A stretch of DNA of 64,000 nt from Chara braunii. Taxonomy: Eukaryota > Streptophyta > Charophyceae > Charales > Characeae. A model generated the notes under the pieces. It saw only the letters and a program-made list of their open reading frames with translations, did not search any database and had not been told where the DNA came from. Positions 30,797 through 42,564 of this stretch are shown here, piece after piece. Each line of letters begins with the position of its first letter. The stretch's first letter is position 1. The translations under genes and the position numbers were made by a program. Location: contig BFEA01000001.1 of assembly GCA_003427395.1 (NCBI GenBank), positions 10,423,030-10,487,029 of the forward strand, in the 5' to 3' direction.

Positions 30797-31706
30797 GACG
30801 AGGACGACTCGAATGACATGTCGACAAGATGACTTCCACACTCTTATCCTACGGTAACGACGCATGTAATATTGGTGGAATTGTAAACCAAGCGCGGGGG
30901 GGGAACAACTTCGGCTATGACCTTTTTCTCTTTTCTTTTCTTTTCTTTTGTTTTCAAATAAAGCGTCTGTCTTTTCGGCGCGATAATCGCGTGGGTAAGT
31001 CTTTCGGAATTTTTGAATTTAGAACAAGCCCATGCGGGCTCTCGGAATTTTTTTTTGTAATTAGGACTTTAATTAGACTAGGAAATTGGGTGCGTCATAA
31101 TTTTTGCCCGTAACTGCACATCGCCTCTTGCTTGCGCGCACGCTTTGCTGCACAGGGACCAGCGCTCTGTTCCCGCCGCGCCTAAATTCTAATCTCAACT
31201 GTAATCTCTTCTTGTTCCTTCCCCGCTACGCAGGAGTAACTGTAATCTTCCCCGTTCTTGAAATTCCCTTCCCGCGTCACTGCATGCGCACTCTACATCC
31301 TATCTCATTGGCTGGATCGTTGCATGGTTGGATCAAAGCGTGGAGTGAGGCTACGTCCCCCACGCCGCGGCCCGGTCATGCACTCGTAGGCACTTCCTTT
31401 CTCCCTTCTTTCCTGTTCCTCTGGCAATCCCGAATATTGCGCGCTGATTAACAAGCTATAAATTATGCAAGTGCGATTGATTTTCTCTCTAAGCTACTTG
31501 GGAGTTAGCGCGGTCGAGAGGATCGGCTAACGTGCAGAAAGACAATCAGTAGAGAGTTGGGCGATATGACGAGCTGGTGCTGAGTGCGCGGTGTTGACAC
31601 ATGGCCGCGAGGGACTGTGGCACGTGGGCGAACCTGGTTTGCATGCTCAGGCTAAGCGGGGTGACGACTCTGTGAGGTCTTTGGGATGCGCGGCGACGGA
31701 CTGCCC

Positions 31707-31750
<44 letters not shown>

Positions 31751-31855
31751 NNNNNNNNNNNNNNNNNNNNNNNNNNNNNNNNNNNNNNNNNNNNNNNNNN
31801 NNNNNNNNNNNNNNNNNNNNNNNNNNNNNNNNNNNNNNNNNNNNNNNNNNNNNNN

Positions 31856-31923
<68 letters not shown>

Positions 31924-32715
31924 GAGGGATATGGTGGAACAGTGTCTTTTCCTCCCTCCCTTCTATATAAATTTTGATTCCAACGTTGGCCAATTTTGTT
32001 GCGGCAGAGAGCAAAAAAGACTAGAATAAGAATGACTCTCTCGCCCATTTGGTTCTCTCACTCTTTGACGTTTAGACTCTCAGCATGAGGCGCAATTTGG
32101 ACTCCCCGACTAGAGCTCATTGTCGGAGTTGGTTCCGGACGGCCAGCACCGATCCAAGGGATAGGCACTTTTTGGATTTCCTGTGTAAATCTTCTCGGAT
32201 CTCTTTGTTGGAATGCATGTATGTATCGCATTCTTTCTCGCAAATTGTCTTTGCTTTTCCATTTTGTTTTATTCAGTAGATTAGCATGGTTTTAACTTTG
32301 TCGCTTTTTCAGCATTCGACATCGCAGTGCATGTATCGATCTACGAGTGTGAGTTCTCTCAGATCTAGTCGGTGCGCTCCCTACGCGGGATTAGCCCAAT
32401 CACTTGCGTTCGACCTGTGTAAGAGATTACGGGAATTACTGGGAATGTATGTCTGCTCTTCGAATGTTTGATGGTCTTTTCCTTTGATGCATAAAAGTAT
32501 AACCAGGGAGGGGCTGTTCTGGGAACGGGGTTGCATGCATAATCGGACCAAGGTGCCAATAGATTGCTCCGCCATTAGGACGCGCAACTTAGGACTTAAC
32601 TAGTTGGCCAGTGCGTACGCGCGTGGAAGACGGCAATCCATCAACGGATTTGCCATCTACACGCACGCATGCAGGGGCTAGTTACGATCCCGCCACGTAG
32701 GAATGATGTGTGTGA
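30797..32715. other. Non-coding part of the gypsy 3' region
   Basis: T-rich and GC-mixed sequence without recognisable genes, interrupted by a GA microsatellite with a gap. Confidence 0.5.
31711..31922. repeat. (GA)n microsatellite containing a 105-N gap
   Basis: GA dinucleotides flank N at 31751-31855, so the gap was probably caused by this repeat. Confidence 0.97.
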
Positions 32716-33147
32716 GTGAGTCCCGTTGATCCGGATATGGCGATCAAAACTCCTTTTTGGATCACCGACCGCGAAACCCTGAGAGATCACGAGTACACGA
32801 CATATTGGGAAAGGGAACAGATCCGACGACAACAAGTCCGGCAGCAACGGATCAGACGGCAACAAAACTTGCGGAACCTTGATTACCCCTGCCGAACTGA
32901 GCACGGGCGACTGTGTAGGGGCAATTTCCAGTTGGCATTCAACCGGGACTCCCGAATTCCTGAGTACCCCGACAGTAGACACCAACAATACTTTATCACT
33001 CCAGGCTTCGTCGCTATCACGACTAATTTCCCTCCCCATTACATCGTCCTCCCGTATCACCGATTGCTAGTTACCCCCTGGGACTCCATATCCCGATTTT
33101 GGCCCCGGCCTCCGTGCCAGAGTGCCAGAGTGCCAGCAGCCCAATGA
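32716..33147 (+). CDS. Accessory ORF of a family seen twice (FPP/PW motif)
   Basis: 143 residues, no known domain. A charged Arg/Gln-rich helical segment (EREQIRRQQVRQQRIRRQQ) is followed by GFVAITTNFPPHYIVLP and LLVTPWDSISRFWPRPPC. The second half matches the ORF at 38421-38900 (GFVIIDTHFPPYSLLL, LIVVPWMAVGPHWPNTLC). Both lie shortly upstream of the same repeat module, so this looks like a conserved last ORF of this retroelement group. Start 32716 may be a GTG in the reading shown; an ATG is at 32737. Function unknown. Confidence 0.5.
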   Translation: MSPVDPDMAIKTPFWITDRETLRDHEYTTYWEREQIRRQQVRQQRIRRQQNLRNLDYPCRTEHGRLCRGNFQLAFNRDSRIPEYPDSRHQQYFITPGFVAITTNFPPHYIVLPYHRLLVTPWDSISRFWPRPPCQSARVPAAQ

Positions 33148-33196
33148 GTACGAACAGACGGAGGCCACGCATTTGACTCCTCCCCGGAGAGAACGA

Positions 33197-33517
33197 TGAG
33201 AACCCAGCTCGTCCTCCTCATCAGACTCTGACTCTGAGTTCTGCATCGGACGGCAGAGGTACGAGCATTCCCACAGCGACATCCACAACACCCCGTTCGT
33301 GCACCCGACTCTTTCCCACCCCGGCCGCAGGAATGGCGCCTACCCCAACTCTGAGCTAGAGGAACCACTTGCACTTCTACCCCTGAAACTTAACACAGGA
33401 GATTCCAGTTCCGACCTGGAACTCCACCCCCACTTTCCAAAAATCCTTGGCACACCCCTTTTCGCACTTCCAGGCCCACTAACACTCCGAAACAGGAAGT
33501 CGCGTTGGGCGTGAGGT
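33197..33517 (+). repeat. Putative 3' LTR (repeat module B)
   Basis: Second copy of the module at 22939-23245, preceded by a purine-rich GGAGAGAACGATGAGAA that could be a polypurine tract. Sequence similarity to the module at 58.1 kb continues a little further, to CGTCACAT (about 33522-33529), so the true boundary is uncertain. Confidence 0.55.
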
Positions 33518-33550
33518 TGGGCGTCACATCCTCCTCACCTCTCGTTTTCG

Positions 33551-34789
33551 GTGACAAAAAATAAAAAAATAAAGGGAAAAACAATGCATGAACAAAAAAA
33601 GATCATTGGAGTCGGGAAGAAGATTGACCAGCCGCAAGAAGGGGGCGGTGCTGGGTCAATCAATCCCTCGACCAAGGAAACCAAACGATCAGCCATTGTA
33701 TTCTCCTCGGATACGTTGGATTCTGAGCCGAAGATAGACGGTGCAACTCATGATTCTCTTGTTGTTGAATACTTGGAGAATTAACAGGAAACTTCCTATA
33801 AATGGAAGGAACCCTCAATGGACGACCTGGACTTTGTGGTCCTAGGTTTATTTCGGGAGGGAGCCATCCAGTTTGAACCTCAAGCGGATTCAAAGAAGGC
33901 AATAATGTATACTATGAGCAAGAAGGCTCGTGCTAATGATAGCTTGTTGATCCCCACAGTTGAAGAGCAGTATTTAGGGGATCCTAGCAGATAAGACCAC
34001 CTCCAAAAAAAGGAGCCATTGGAATAGATCAGCTAAGAAGTCTTTGATTTATGCAAATCCTATGGCCACCCTCAGCAAGGCAGATAAACGGAAGGGGGAC
34101 ATACTAAAATGTTTAGTTCCCCTTATCTGCTCCACTCCCGAAAACGGATCATGGTGCTAGCTAAGCAATCAAATGACAAGACATTGTCGATTCCTTCTAT
34201 TGGGGTGGTTGCAACACCCCCTGAAGAATAAATGATCAAAATAGTTAATGAACAAATTCTCCACTGTTACTACTTGGGCTCGTGCACTATGCTTTTGAAG
34301 CCTCGTTTGGGTGGACACATTGCTTCCTTGCCTGACGACAGAAAGATCATACTGCATATAGTTTCCATGGTCGTTCATGTTATTTCTGCCTCCTTCGCAG
34401 CCTTGTGTACTGCTAGGGTGTATTGGTGACCCTTACAAGACCTGGTTTTGCAGACGAGTGATTCTCTCTCGACGATCCGATTAGCCCCCGATCTCTCTAC
34501 TACAACGATTGCTGATTGATTTACCTGGGTAGACACTTCTACCTTTTTGTTTTATAACTTGTTTCACACTCAGGTCTCTCGAGGGGGTCTTCCAAAGATG
34601 GCACGGACCATCCTAATGATTCTGCCGAATAAAGTTTGTTTGGTGAGCTAAAATATCAAGGGGCTAGGAGACACTTCAAATGGGCAAAAACGTTCAAGAC
34701 TACTATCCTGGATTCATTATGCAAAAGCGCACATTGTGTGCATACAAGAAGTGAAGTTTAATTCAAAAAAAGAAAACAAATCCTCATGT
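33551..34789 (+). pseudogene. Second, truncated LINE: ORF1 remnant and start of endonuclease
   Basis: A lysine-rich ORF1-like frame (33551-33784, then broken) is followed by short in-frame pieces. From 34598 the frame reads LVS(stop)NIKGLGDTSNGQKRSRLLSWI and then HIVCIQEVK. These are the SWNxxG and QE motifs of a LINE EEP endonuclease, with a stop where Trp is expected. The match ends near 34789, where an LTR fragment begins. It is a different LINE family from the one at 7.9-15.3 kb. Confidence 0.65.
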
Positions 34790-35979
34790 GGTGAGAATGA
34801 TCGAGGTTGACTCTGTGTAGTGTGTGGACTTTTGGTTGACTCTTTAATGTGATTGCAGATATGTTCTGTGGTTCGGACTTTGGATTTGATTGCCTGCAAT
34901 CATATACATATATATGGCTGTGAGGAGTCCCATTGTGATTGTGAGAAGTGATCGTCACGTACTTATTCCCATTTTATTATTGTATGTTTTTTAAAGATTT
35001 CTTAGTCGGACGTTGTTCCTGGGCCTGGATTCGAGGGCCTTGTCCACGACATCCCAGGTCCTAGACTCTGCATGGAAGGGATCACCCCCCGTGGAGAGCC
35101 TATTTGCCTTACCCACTGGGACACTCAGCCTAAAGGCCGAAGGTGCCTCGGAAGTCGCACGATTGTTCGTTCAACCGTGCAATATCGTGAAGGGGTAGAC
35201 CCTCACGATACTTCGAGTTTGACACTTGGGTGTCATAAGCGGTACTCGAACCCACGAGCGGTACTCAAACCCACGAGGGACCGCTTGATTATGGGCTCTA
35301 CATAGTACGCCATCATTGCGACTGCTTGCATATTCATACATTGCTAGTCGATATGAGAAGATCCTGCGTCCACGCGGTTTTATACTAAGTCTCGCGCGCG
35401 TCGCCTATCTGATTTTCGCATCGGAAAATTATGGGATGGCTACTGAAGGGACTAGGATTGTATGCGTTGTTCTGTTTGTGTCGTTTTGTGCGTGCGTGTG
35501 TATGTGTTTTAAATTTTTATGTTCTTAGAGTGGTGTACGGGTGACGTGTGGGAAGCATCCTAGTCGACCAACGACAGGTCGCGCTTAGGACCTCAGCCCC
35601 CCAAGGCGTTGGTTCTCGTGCAGGTCCGATAGAGGTGTAAAACCGCGCGTACCTCCTATGCTACAGCGAACAAGAAATGGCCTCGGCTGGTCCACCTCTG
35701 CGATTGCAGCTGATTAGCTTTCGTAATGTGGATTGGTAGCTCGACGAGGATACGCCCACCGAAGGGAGGTGACAGCTCCCATAAGGTGGAGGTAAGTCGT
35801 GTCTTGCGTAGGCCCTATCCTATCGTAGGGGCTTGCGAGGGGTATGGCTGGCGCACTCGACCGGAGCGGCTTGCGGAAACTCCATGTACATATCGTGATG
35901 AGGAATAAACCAACTCCTGCGTGACGTGGCCAGGAGGGTCCCGCCCCGTTCTGTGCGGTGTTGAACCGATACGCGCGAC
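34790..35979 (+). repeat. LTR fragment related to the giant element's LTR 3' part
   Basis: Matches 56868-58126 over its two ends (for example GGAGTCCCA[TC]TGTGA and CATAGTACGCCATCATTGCGACTGC, then the CACCGAAGGGAGGTGAC region) with a more diverged middle. It lacks the 5' 4.8 kb of the LTR. It is the remnant of another copy, truncating the LINE on its left. Confidence 0.8.
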
Positions 35980-36190
35980 GCCGGGCCTTAAAGTCCCGCC
36001 AACCTCCTACTTCTATCCCGGTCCTTAGTCCTACGTTCCTCCTCCCTCAATTTTTTTAACCTATTCGTGCCAACGTTCAGGCAGCCTTTCAAAAAATCAG
36101 TGATAACCAAAGTCCCTGGGCCATCCCAATCCCTAATAAGTGTCATCTGATTTCGGGTAGGTACAGGGTCCCAGTTACCCTAAGGTCGGT
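35980..36190. other. Short non-coding stretch
   Basis: No gene recognised. Confidence 0.5.
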
Positions 36191-36412
36191 CTACAGATCA
36201 TCACCAGGTCCCCGATTAAACCTCATGTCGCTCCATAAGTATTCCACCATCATAAAAACGTTGTTTCTCCCCAAGGTTACGACTCGCCATTCTACATCAC
36301 TCCCTCGAAACTCGTAGCTCGCAGAAAGTGATACTTGCCACCCATTGCCATGCTCCAAGCGCAAGCGAGGGCATGTAAGTTGCCGCGGCATTCGGACGCG
36401 TCTTGCCACCAT
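36191..36412 (-). pseudogene. Fragment of the F.W(I/V)E.LW-type unknown protein family (antisense)
   Basis: The minus-strand frame ends with VEWRVVTLGRNNVFMMVEYLWSD. It aligns with TVMLDEGDVFLWIETLWTK at 60810-61016 (minus) and TVLIDKGGFVWIESGF in the sense ORF at 47227. The fragment is short and bounded by stops. A further minus-strand piece at 36470-36727 (RGLTSIDDIYRLFKLPEERI) may belong to the same decayed ORF. Confidence 0.4.
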
Positions 36413-36469
36413 TGTCGATTGGTGAGCCTCTGCATAGTAAAAAAATAAATGAATATAGCCTATCTTCCT

Positions 36470-36727
36470 TTACACAATTAAGTCCCTACTCACTACCTTC
36501 CTTTTCTTCGGTTCTTTGTTCTTCTCACCTTGGCTCCTACCATTATCATTCTCTCGTTCATCCCTCTTGGCTATCCTTTCCTCTGGCAACTTGAACAACC
36601 GATATATGTCGTCTATGGAGGTCAGTCCGCGAATCACTTCTCGCCTAATGACACCCCACATAATTTCGTCACTGATCAGCGGGACTCTCGGCCTTGTTGT
36701 CACAGCTGCCTGCAGTATGCGCAACAC
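36470..36727 (-). pseudogene. Minus-strand ORF piece with SIDDIY motif
   Basis: 85 residues; EIMWGVIRREVIRGLTSIDDIYRLF followed by a highly charged tail. S.DD[VI]Y also occurs in minus-strand frames near 59.2 kb (ESLDDVYLEF) and 60.4 kb (LSMDDVYVPS). Probably a decayed part of one antisense ORF with the neighbour at 36191. Function unknown. Confidence 0.3.
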
Positions 36728-37358
36728 TTCATATCCCTGCTCTTCCTCAAAGGCCCGGTAGTATGTGACATGCCAGCTTCCGGACTTGCGCTATTTTTCG
36801 CCCCCCCCACCCTTCTCTCTTTGTCGAATTTGGTTAACAACCCGATGAGGCCTCTTTTTGTATTTTCAATGAATGTAATATACGGGACCTTCGAATCGAT
36901 TTTTGGAATTTCATCTTTTGCGAATTCGGGAATTACATGGGAATTACGCGCGCCTTAGCGAGCACGCTAGGAAATTGGGTTGACGGTTAGGAATTCTGGA
37001 ATGGACGAAATATGACGTGTCCTTTCTTGCGCATGAATGTTCTCAATTTCGTCTTGAAAAGCTCTGAGAATTTTTGCAGGAATCTGAATAAGTATAGGAC
37101 TTTCTCCCACGCCGCTCGCTCTACCGCAAGGATATGGTACTTTTCAATTTGAATTAGCTGTAACTGTTTCGGTGCCCTTTTTGCGTTCGTATCAGCGCCA
37201 TGCATGCGATTCTCCCCTCCCCGTTTCACTCGCTGCCCTCGACACTCTTTTCTTCACACTCATGCTCCTTCTCTCTCTGTAACCGTTTTTCATCTCCCTT
37301 TTACTTTGCGCACCTTTTCTCCCCTTCTTGATTGTCTGAATCTTGGTTCCGTTTCACA

Positions 37359-37739
37359 CTATTCTTCGTGCTCTTCCTCTTCCCGCTCTGATCCTCGTGC
37401 CGAAATACCCTGTCGACCCCCTTTCACTCCCTCTAGCCAAGGAGACACGCAGTAAAAGAAGGAAATTCCTGATACACGACGATTCTGATTGGCTACAGCT
37501 GGGATCCAAAGGATCGACATGACTTTCGTCAGACAATCCCTGAGCCTTTCCCTACTCCTCCCTGTCTCAGTCCTATGCCCGTCTATCTTCTTTTCCGCAG
37601 CTATAAATTTCACAAGCGCTTCCGAAAATCTCTCTCTCGACTCATCAGCCCGCTTCCGGAAAGCTGTGGCTAGGTGGCATGAAGGAAGGTGCGAGTCGAA
37701 AAGTCCCGACGAGCTCGCTGTAGTCTCGACACTCGACAT
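37359..37739 (-). CDS. Possible coiled-coil ORF fragment
   Basis: 126 residues with a charged helical stretch (FRKRADESRERFSEALVKFIAAEKKIDG) and an acidic C-terminus (SEREEEEHEE). No known domain. It could equally be chance, so confidence is low. Confidence 0.2.
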   Translation of the reverse strand: MSSVETTASSSGLFDSHLPSCHLATAFRKRADESRERFSEALVKFIAAEKKIDGHRTETGRSRERLRDCLTKVMSILWIPAVANQNRRVSGISFFYCVSPWLEGVKGGRQGISARGSEREEEEHEE

Positions 37740-37768
37740 GCTGGATCGCCCGACGGACTGTGGGATCC

Positions 37769-38064
37769 GAGCAGGGTCGTGCAGGGGCTAAGTCGGTGGG
37801 GTGACAATCGCTATGGTGGATTTGGAACGTGATGGCTGGGATCGTCAGTGCAAGTGAGACGTTCGAGTCGGAAGTGAGTGAGTGCACGACCTGGGGCCTG
37901 TCTCTTATACACATCTAGATGTGTATAAGAGACAGGAGCAGGGTCGTGCAGGGGCTAAGTCGGTGGGGTGACAATCGCTATGGTGGATTTGGAACGTGAT
38001 GGCTGGGATCGTCAGTGCAAGTGAGACGTTCGAGTCGGAAGTGAGTGAGTGCACGACCTGGGGC
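37769..38064. repeat. 129-bp exact duplication flanking an adapter
   Basis: 37769-37897 and 37936-38064 are the same 129-bp sequence (GAGCAGGGTCGTGCAGG to GACCTGGGGC), separated only by the 38-bp adapter. Identity plus the adapter shows an assembly or library artefact. Confidence 0.95.
37898..37935. other. Nextera mate-pair junction adapter (artefact)
   Basis: CTGTCTCTTATACACATCT followed directly by its reverse complement. This is two Tn5 mosaic ends joined, the known circularisation junction of Nextera mate-pair libraries. A minus-strand frame here starts MCIRDR, a hallmark of this contamination in protein databases. Confidence 0.98.
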
Positions 38065-38420
38065 TATGGTGAAATTTTATGGCAGAAGTGATTTCTTCCC
38101 TTTCTTTCCCAAAATTTGTATCTTTGAGTGTGAGTTCTGATCGCTCGGCTTTTAAGCGGGGATATTCCTGGACCAACTCGCCTGACATTCTGTGATTGCT
38201 TTCTACTCGTCCCTCCTTCCTGGCCTGCGTCCATACTCTCTCCCTCTCTCCCCTCCGGTCATGTTATGTCATAATGGATGAATTATGGTAACTTGCTTCT
38301 CTCACTCTGGTATGTGCATGCGGTGAGTCGTGATTAGAGATTTTGTTATAGCACGATTGCAAGGACGATTGGCTGATCGACTGAATGATCTGGTTGCCTT
38401 GAGTGACAAACGAATGATGT

Positions 38421-38900
38421 ATGATTAAAATCTGTTTTGAGCTTGCCCTTGCTGCCATGTGGACTGACGACCCTGATCCGACCAGACGCCAACTTCCCGT
38501 ACCCCCGCCACGCCCCTTCCCGTACAACGAGGAAAGGGTACGTGTATGCAAGTGGGACGTACGAGAAGCCATCACCAAGATTGGAGGGCGTTACTACTTT
38601 CCTCCCGAAACTCAGTGCTCGGGATTCGTCGGTGCGGGTTTTGTTATCATTGATACGCATTTCCCGCCCTATTCGTTGTTGTTGTCATTTAACGAATTGA
38701 TCGTTGTTCCGTGGATGGCAGTAGGGCCTCATTGGCCTAACACTCTGTGCAGCGATTGTCGTCACTTCGAGCATTACCAGGTCAAGGGTTGTCACTATCG
38801 TACACGTGGCGAGGACGAACACAAAGAGAAGGCTACTCGATTGAGGCCCTCCACGTCAGACTCCGAGTTGTGTAGTGAGCGTCGACGAGACCTCATCTGA
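38421..38900 (+). CDS. Accessory ORF, second member of the FPP/PW family
   Basis: 159 residues, no known domain. A Pro-rich start (RRQLPVPPPRPFPYNEE) is followed by GFVIIDTHFPPYSLLLSFNELIVVPW and HWPNTLCSDC, then a Cys/His-bearing CRHFEHYQVKGCHY and a polar tail with TSDSELCSER. The core aligns with 32716-33147. Downstream the sequence recalls the repeat module (TCAGACTCCGAG and later CCAAAAATCTTTGGCACACCCC). So it occupies the same place in a related element. Confidence 0.5.
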   Translation: MIKICFELALAAMWTDDPDPTRRQLPVPPPRPFPYNEERVRVCKWDVREAITKIGGRYYFPPETQCSGFVGAGFVIIDTHFPPYSLLLSFNELIVVPWMAVGPHWPNTLCSDCRHFEHYQVKGCHYRTRGEDEHKEKATRLRPSTSDSELCSERRRDLI

Positions 38901-39094
38901 AAACGGGATACCACGTGTGTACCTGCCCCCTTTCACGCGAAACGAAGAGCGACGGCTCGCTGGGAAGTTCAACGATACTTTTTAGATTGAATTTACCATA
39001 GTTGTGAGTCCCCGCACACGCCTTTATCTCCCTTAAAACCTGCGCAGCGATACATTCGAACCAACACGGGGGATTTCCAGTTATGTCAGTGTCC

Positions 39095-39151
39095 CCGCAC
39101 TCAATTTTCCAAAAATCTTTGGCACACCCCATCTTTGCTGCCTTTCCCCAT
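39095..39151 (+). repeat. Left half of a split repeat module (module C)
   Basis: CCAAAAATCTTTGGCACACCCC matches module B (CCAAAAATCCTTGGCACACCCC) and is cut by the start of the giant element at 39152. The right half reappears at 58127. Confidence 0.65.
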
Positions 39152-39551
39152 TGTCGGTGCGAATACTCTTACAAGGGTATCCACCCTGGCTTTTGCAAGT
39201 GACATAAAATAAGTTTGGTTTAAAGTCTAAATATTTCGCGCGAGGCGCGACTGCGTCTGTGACTTACGTTGGCTGAAGGTTGACTAGAATAGAGAGTGTC
39301 TGGGCGCACGGGCTTGAGGCGCCCATTATTTTATTTATTGATGACTGAAGAACCGGCGTGATCGCCGACCAGATTTTTATTTATTTATGATTTGAATTAT
39401 GATTAAAAATATTTTTGCCTTTTGATTGGTGCGCTTGCGCGTGACTTGTGCGACGTGCGGAAAACGGCGTCGACAACAATGTGATTTTGAAGACATTTCG
39501 GTAGATCTACGCGTCGCGCAGTATTCTCTTATTTAGGTGTCCGTCAGCCTT

Positions 39552-39613
39552 GGGCCTAACACTATTGGTTACAGCGTCTGACTTTCATCTGAGAGATTCA
39601 GGGATCGAGATCG
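39552..39613 (+). other. tRNA-like segment inside the LTR
   Basis: TTGGTTACAGCGTCTGAC, TTTCATCTGAGAG and GGGATCGAGATCG follow the order of D-arm, anticodon arm and T-arm of a tRNA. The B-box is imperfect and no clean cloverleaf forms. The same segment is in the 3' LTR at 52498-52560. Possibly an old SINE or tRNA captured by the LTR. Confidence 0.3.
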
Positions 39614-42564
39614 AGCAGCGACGACGCGGGATATTAGAGTAGCGCGAAGGGGCCGAGGGGTTGAGGGCCCGACGGGGCTATTCCCCTTGGTTTTGCCGTT
39701 AGCGGAGTCGCAGCGGCGCCAACGGTTCCTTTTACAGTCATCGCTGACCATTAAAATTTTAAATGTGTTATTATTTATCGTCATTCTTAATTATTTTATG
39801 TTTTAGTGTTCTCTGAATCAAGACGTGGCGCCGGGTTTGAGGGCCGTCACGGCGGCCGAAGACCTTGAGCGTGCACTTCCCTTAGTTGACCAATGGGGCT
39901 TTGTTGGGGGACCGTAGCGATGTCGCGGCAAGTTGAAGACCATGGTGGACCCATCACTACTTCGGTCCTCAAAGTTCTCATTTGAATATTTGCTACTATC
40001 ATTAAGATCTGCATCAGGACCCCCCCCTCCGACTGGAGCCATGCCTCAGGCCTGCAGTAGGCCCGGAAACTTGATTTTGTGTGTGTGGGCGGCCGCTGGT
40101 GGGCAGTGGTGGCCAAAGGCAGTGGCGCAGTCCGCCTGACCGGAGCAGGCCAGAGATAGACCAAGGGGAGGCTGTAGTGGGATGGCAGCGAAGCCAGCTG
40201 GCCACACTGCTCGTCGGGCAGAGTATAGAGGCGAAAGACTCATCGACCGTCTGATAATCGGCCATTTTCGGGCTATCGCTTACGGAAAAGGTGACCAAAC
40301 TGTGTTGGGCATTGCGGGGCCGCCGTGGTCGGATGCTGCATCGGTGGCAGCGGGGCAGAGCAAGGCAGCAGAGCGATGGGGCTAAGGCAAGGAACGTAGC
40401 GCAAGCAGAGGGAAACGAACCCGGGCTGGAAAATGCGCAAGGTGCATGCGAGAGCCACAGGCTATGGCAGAAGGAGAAGGGAGTGGAAAACATGAAACCC
40501 GCCCGATCCTTGATGAAAACGGGTGGGGAAAGAGTCGAGGCTAAGTTTTCTAGGCAGGGCGAATTAGATTATGCAGTTAGTTTATGGGTTAGAGGGTTGT
40601 GTAGAGTGGTTAGTGAGAAAAGCACCGTGTGAAGGTATGGCAAAGATAGAGGGAAAGTGAAGAAGAAGGAGGTGGATGAATACATATCTCGCCCATTTCC
40701 GGACGAAATCGGCTGAGGGAGGACTCAAACCGGGGGTTTTGGGGCGTGGCGGCCCCGATTCTGAAGTCATAATTAGTAAAAAGTTAGCAGAAGAAGATTT
40801 AGTAGAAAAAAGTGCTGCGTGAAAGTGTCGGGAGAGGTAGATATGACAGAGAGTGGGGAGTTTAGCCCATCCGATCCTTGACAGAATCGGACGAGGGGAG
40901 CCGCGTTTTGGGTGATCTGGAGTAAGATGGATGCGATGAAGATCTTAGTTCTGTTAATACGTTAGTAGGAAGGTGGATAAGAAGGGGCTGCATGGACGGG
41001 GGGGGGATAGCAGAAAGTCCAGGTATCTAATTGTGTTCAGGCGGTAGGTTCATTCAATTTTGCTCACTGTATCGATGGACGTAGCCGCTGCTTATCCCTC
41101 TACGCATACGATTCGAAGGCGGTATATCATTTTACATTCTAGCGGGAGATCCATTTATGACTTGAAGATAGTGGGGCAGTTGATGCCACACGCATTGGTC
41201 GGAGTCCCGGTACGACTCGTACGGGTCTCGATCCCGGTGAAGTTTTATGTAGGCTACCATCCTCGCTTTTGTTAGTGCTCTTGGTCTTCGCTCTGTTGCC
41301 GCATGATAACAACGGTGATCCCCATAGCAGTCGAGCTGACAAAGGAATAACGAGTAGGAGAGTGAAAGGATAAACGAGAAGAGAATGGGGAGATGGGCAA
41401 AAGGAGAGTCAGGCAGAGGCAGGGGAAAGGTTGAAACTAAAGACTCACCTGCTCACTGATACACTGCCCGAACTGAGGAGATTGCAGGCCTAGCTGCTGG
41501 CCAGTGGGCCGCCAAATGCATTAGCCGAAGTGACGAGGAGGGTCAACCACGGGGTGAAAAAACCTTGCCTTGCAAACACGCGTTGCCCAGTGAGCCACTG
41601 ACAGTGGAGTAAGGTCCGCCGTGAAGATTTGCAGATTGACTGGTGTGCTGCCGTTTATACCAGGCAGAGTAGTGTGAGTCCGACCACGGGCTGAATACTT
41701 GTTAGAGCTTGGTAAAGGCTACACAATCAGCACATGCGCACACTCCACCTGTTGAGTGACCAGCTAAACTGCGGTGACTGTTGTCGTTATGGCATGAGAG
41801 GGGACCGAGCTTCGTGGTGCTGACCCGAGTCTGAAGCCATAGCTAGTCGGACTGCGCTGCTGTTACACTGTGGTGCCGTAGAAAGAAGACTGTCTTGAGC
41901 TGTAACCTGTGCATTTCGGGTCACGAAGTTATGAAATGGTTGAGTCCTTGAAGGAGGCAGAGTCGTCGTTGCGAAGTGGGAGAGTCGTCAGGGAGTCAAC
42001 GGTTGAATGATTTGACTTCAGTCGACCAGGCTGGTAAGCACTTCCGCCATCATCGCGGGGTCCTCAAGCGTGTCAAGGTATCAAGGACTTCTCCCGCGAG
42101 TCTAAGAGCACCCTCCTTGGATCTGAGAGACTGAATCATTCTTCCTCTGCCTTTCTTACTCTAAGTCTAGTATATTGGTTACGAGAGGAAGGCGGCAGGC
42201 GGGATTGCAACCTGTAGGACCGCATCAAGACTTTGTGGGGAGTCCACCCACCGATTGCGGGAACTCTGCCGGAACCTAGGCGAGGTTCTAGAGGCAGGGA
42301 ACCATCAGGTAAATCATCTCTGTCTGTATGACCCACCATGCCGATGTCTGCCTATCTCCCTGTTGTTTGACTGATGTATGTACGTGATTGCCCCTATGAT
42401 TTTACTTTCTTCCAGTACTTAATCAGACTAAATGGAAGGAGTGTATGAAAGTGAAGCATAAGTTTCATCTTTATTTCTGTCTGAAAACAGATTAAGGTAT
42501 GAAATGAGGGAAGATGGGAGGAATGCAGACTGCATGCGTTTGACCGAGTCAACCAAGGACTGGG

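Larger units (their letters stand above)
22939..33517 (+). mobile_element. Decayed Ty3/gypsy LTR retrotransposon
   Basis: A similar ~310-bp sequence lies at 22939-23245 and 33197-33517. Just inside the left copy is TGGTATCGGAGAC (23246-23258), close to the initiator-Met-tRNA primer-binding site TGGTATCAGAGC. Inside, the order gag, protease, RT, RNase H, integrase is that of Ty3/gypsy. Extra ORFs follow integrase (29383-33147). The repeats start TG but lack a clear CA end, and no target-site duplication is seen, so the outer limits are tentative. A fragment of another gypsy element sits inside at 29869-30180, antisense. Confidence 0.6.

Noticed and set aside
31591-32048. Arg-Glu and Ser-Leu repeat frames
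   Set aside because: Translations of the GA microsatellite and gap.
22939-33517. Calling the repeat modules certain LTRs
   Set aside because: They lack a clear CA end, and similarity of module B to the 58-kb module continues past the expected boundary, so only a tentative LTR call is justified.
37645-37914. Minus-strand frame beginning MCIRDR
   Set aside because: Its start is the Nextera adapter, so it is artefactual.
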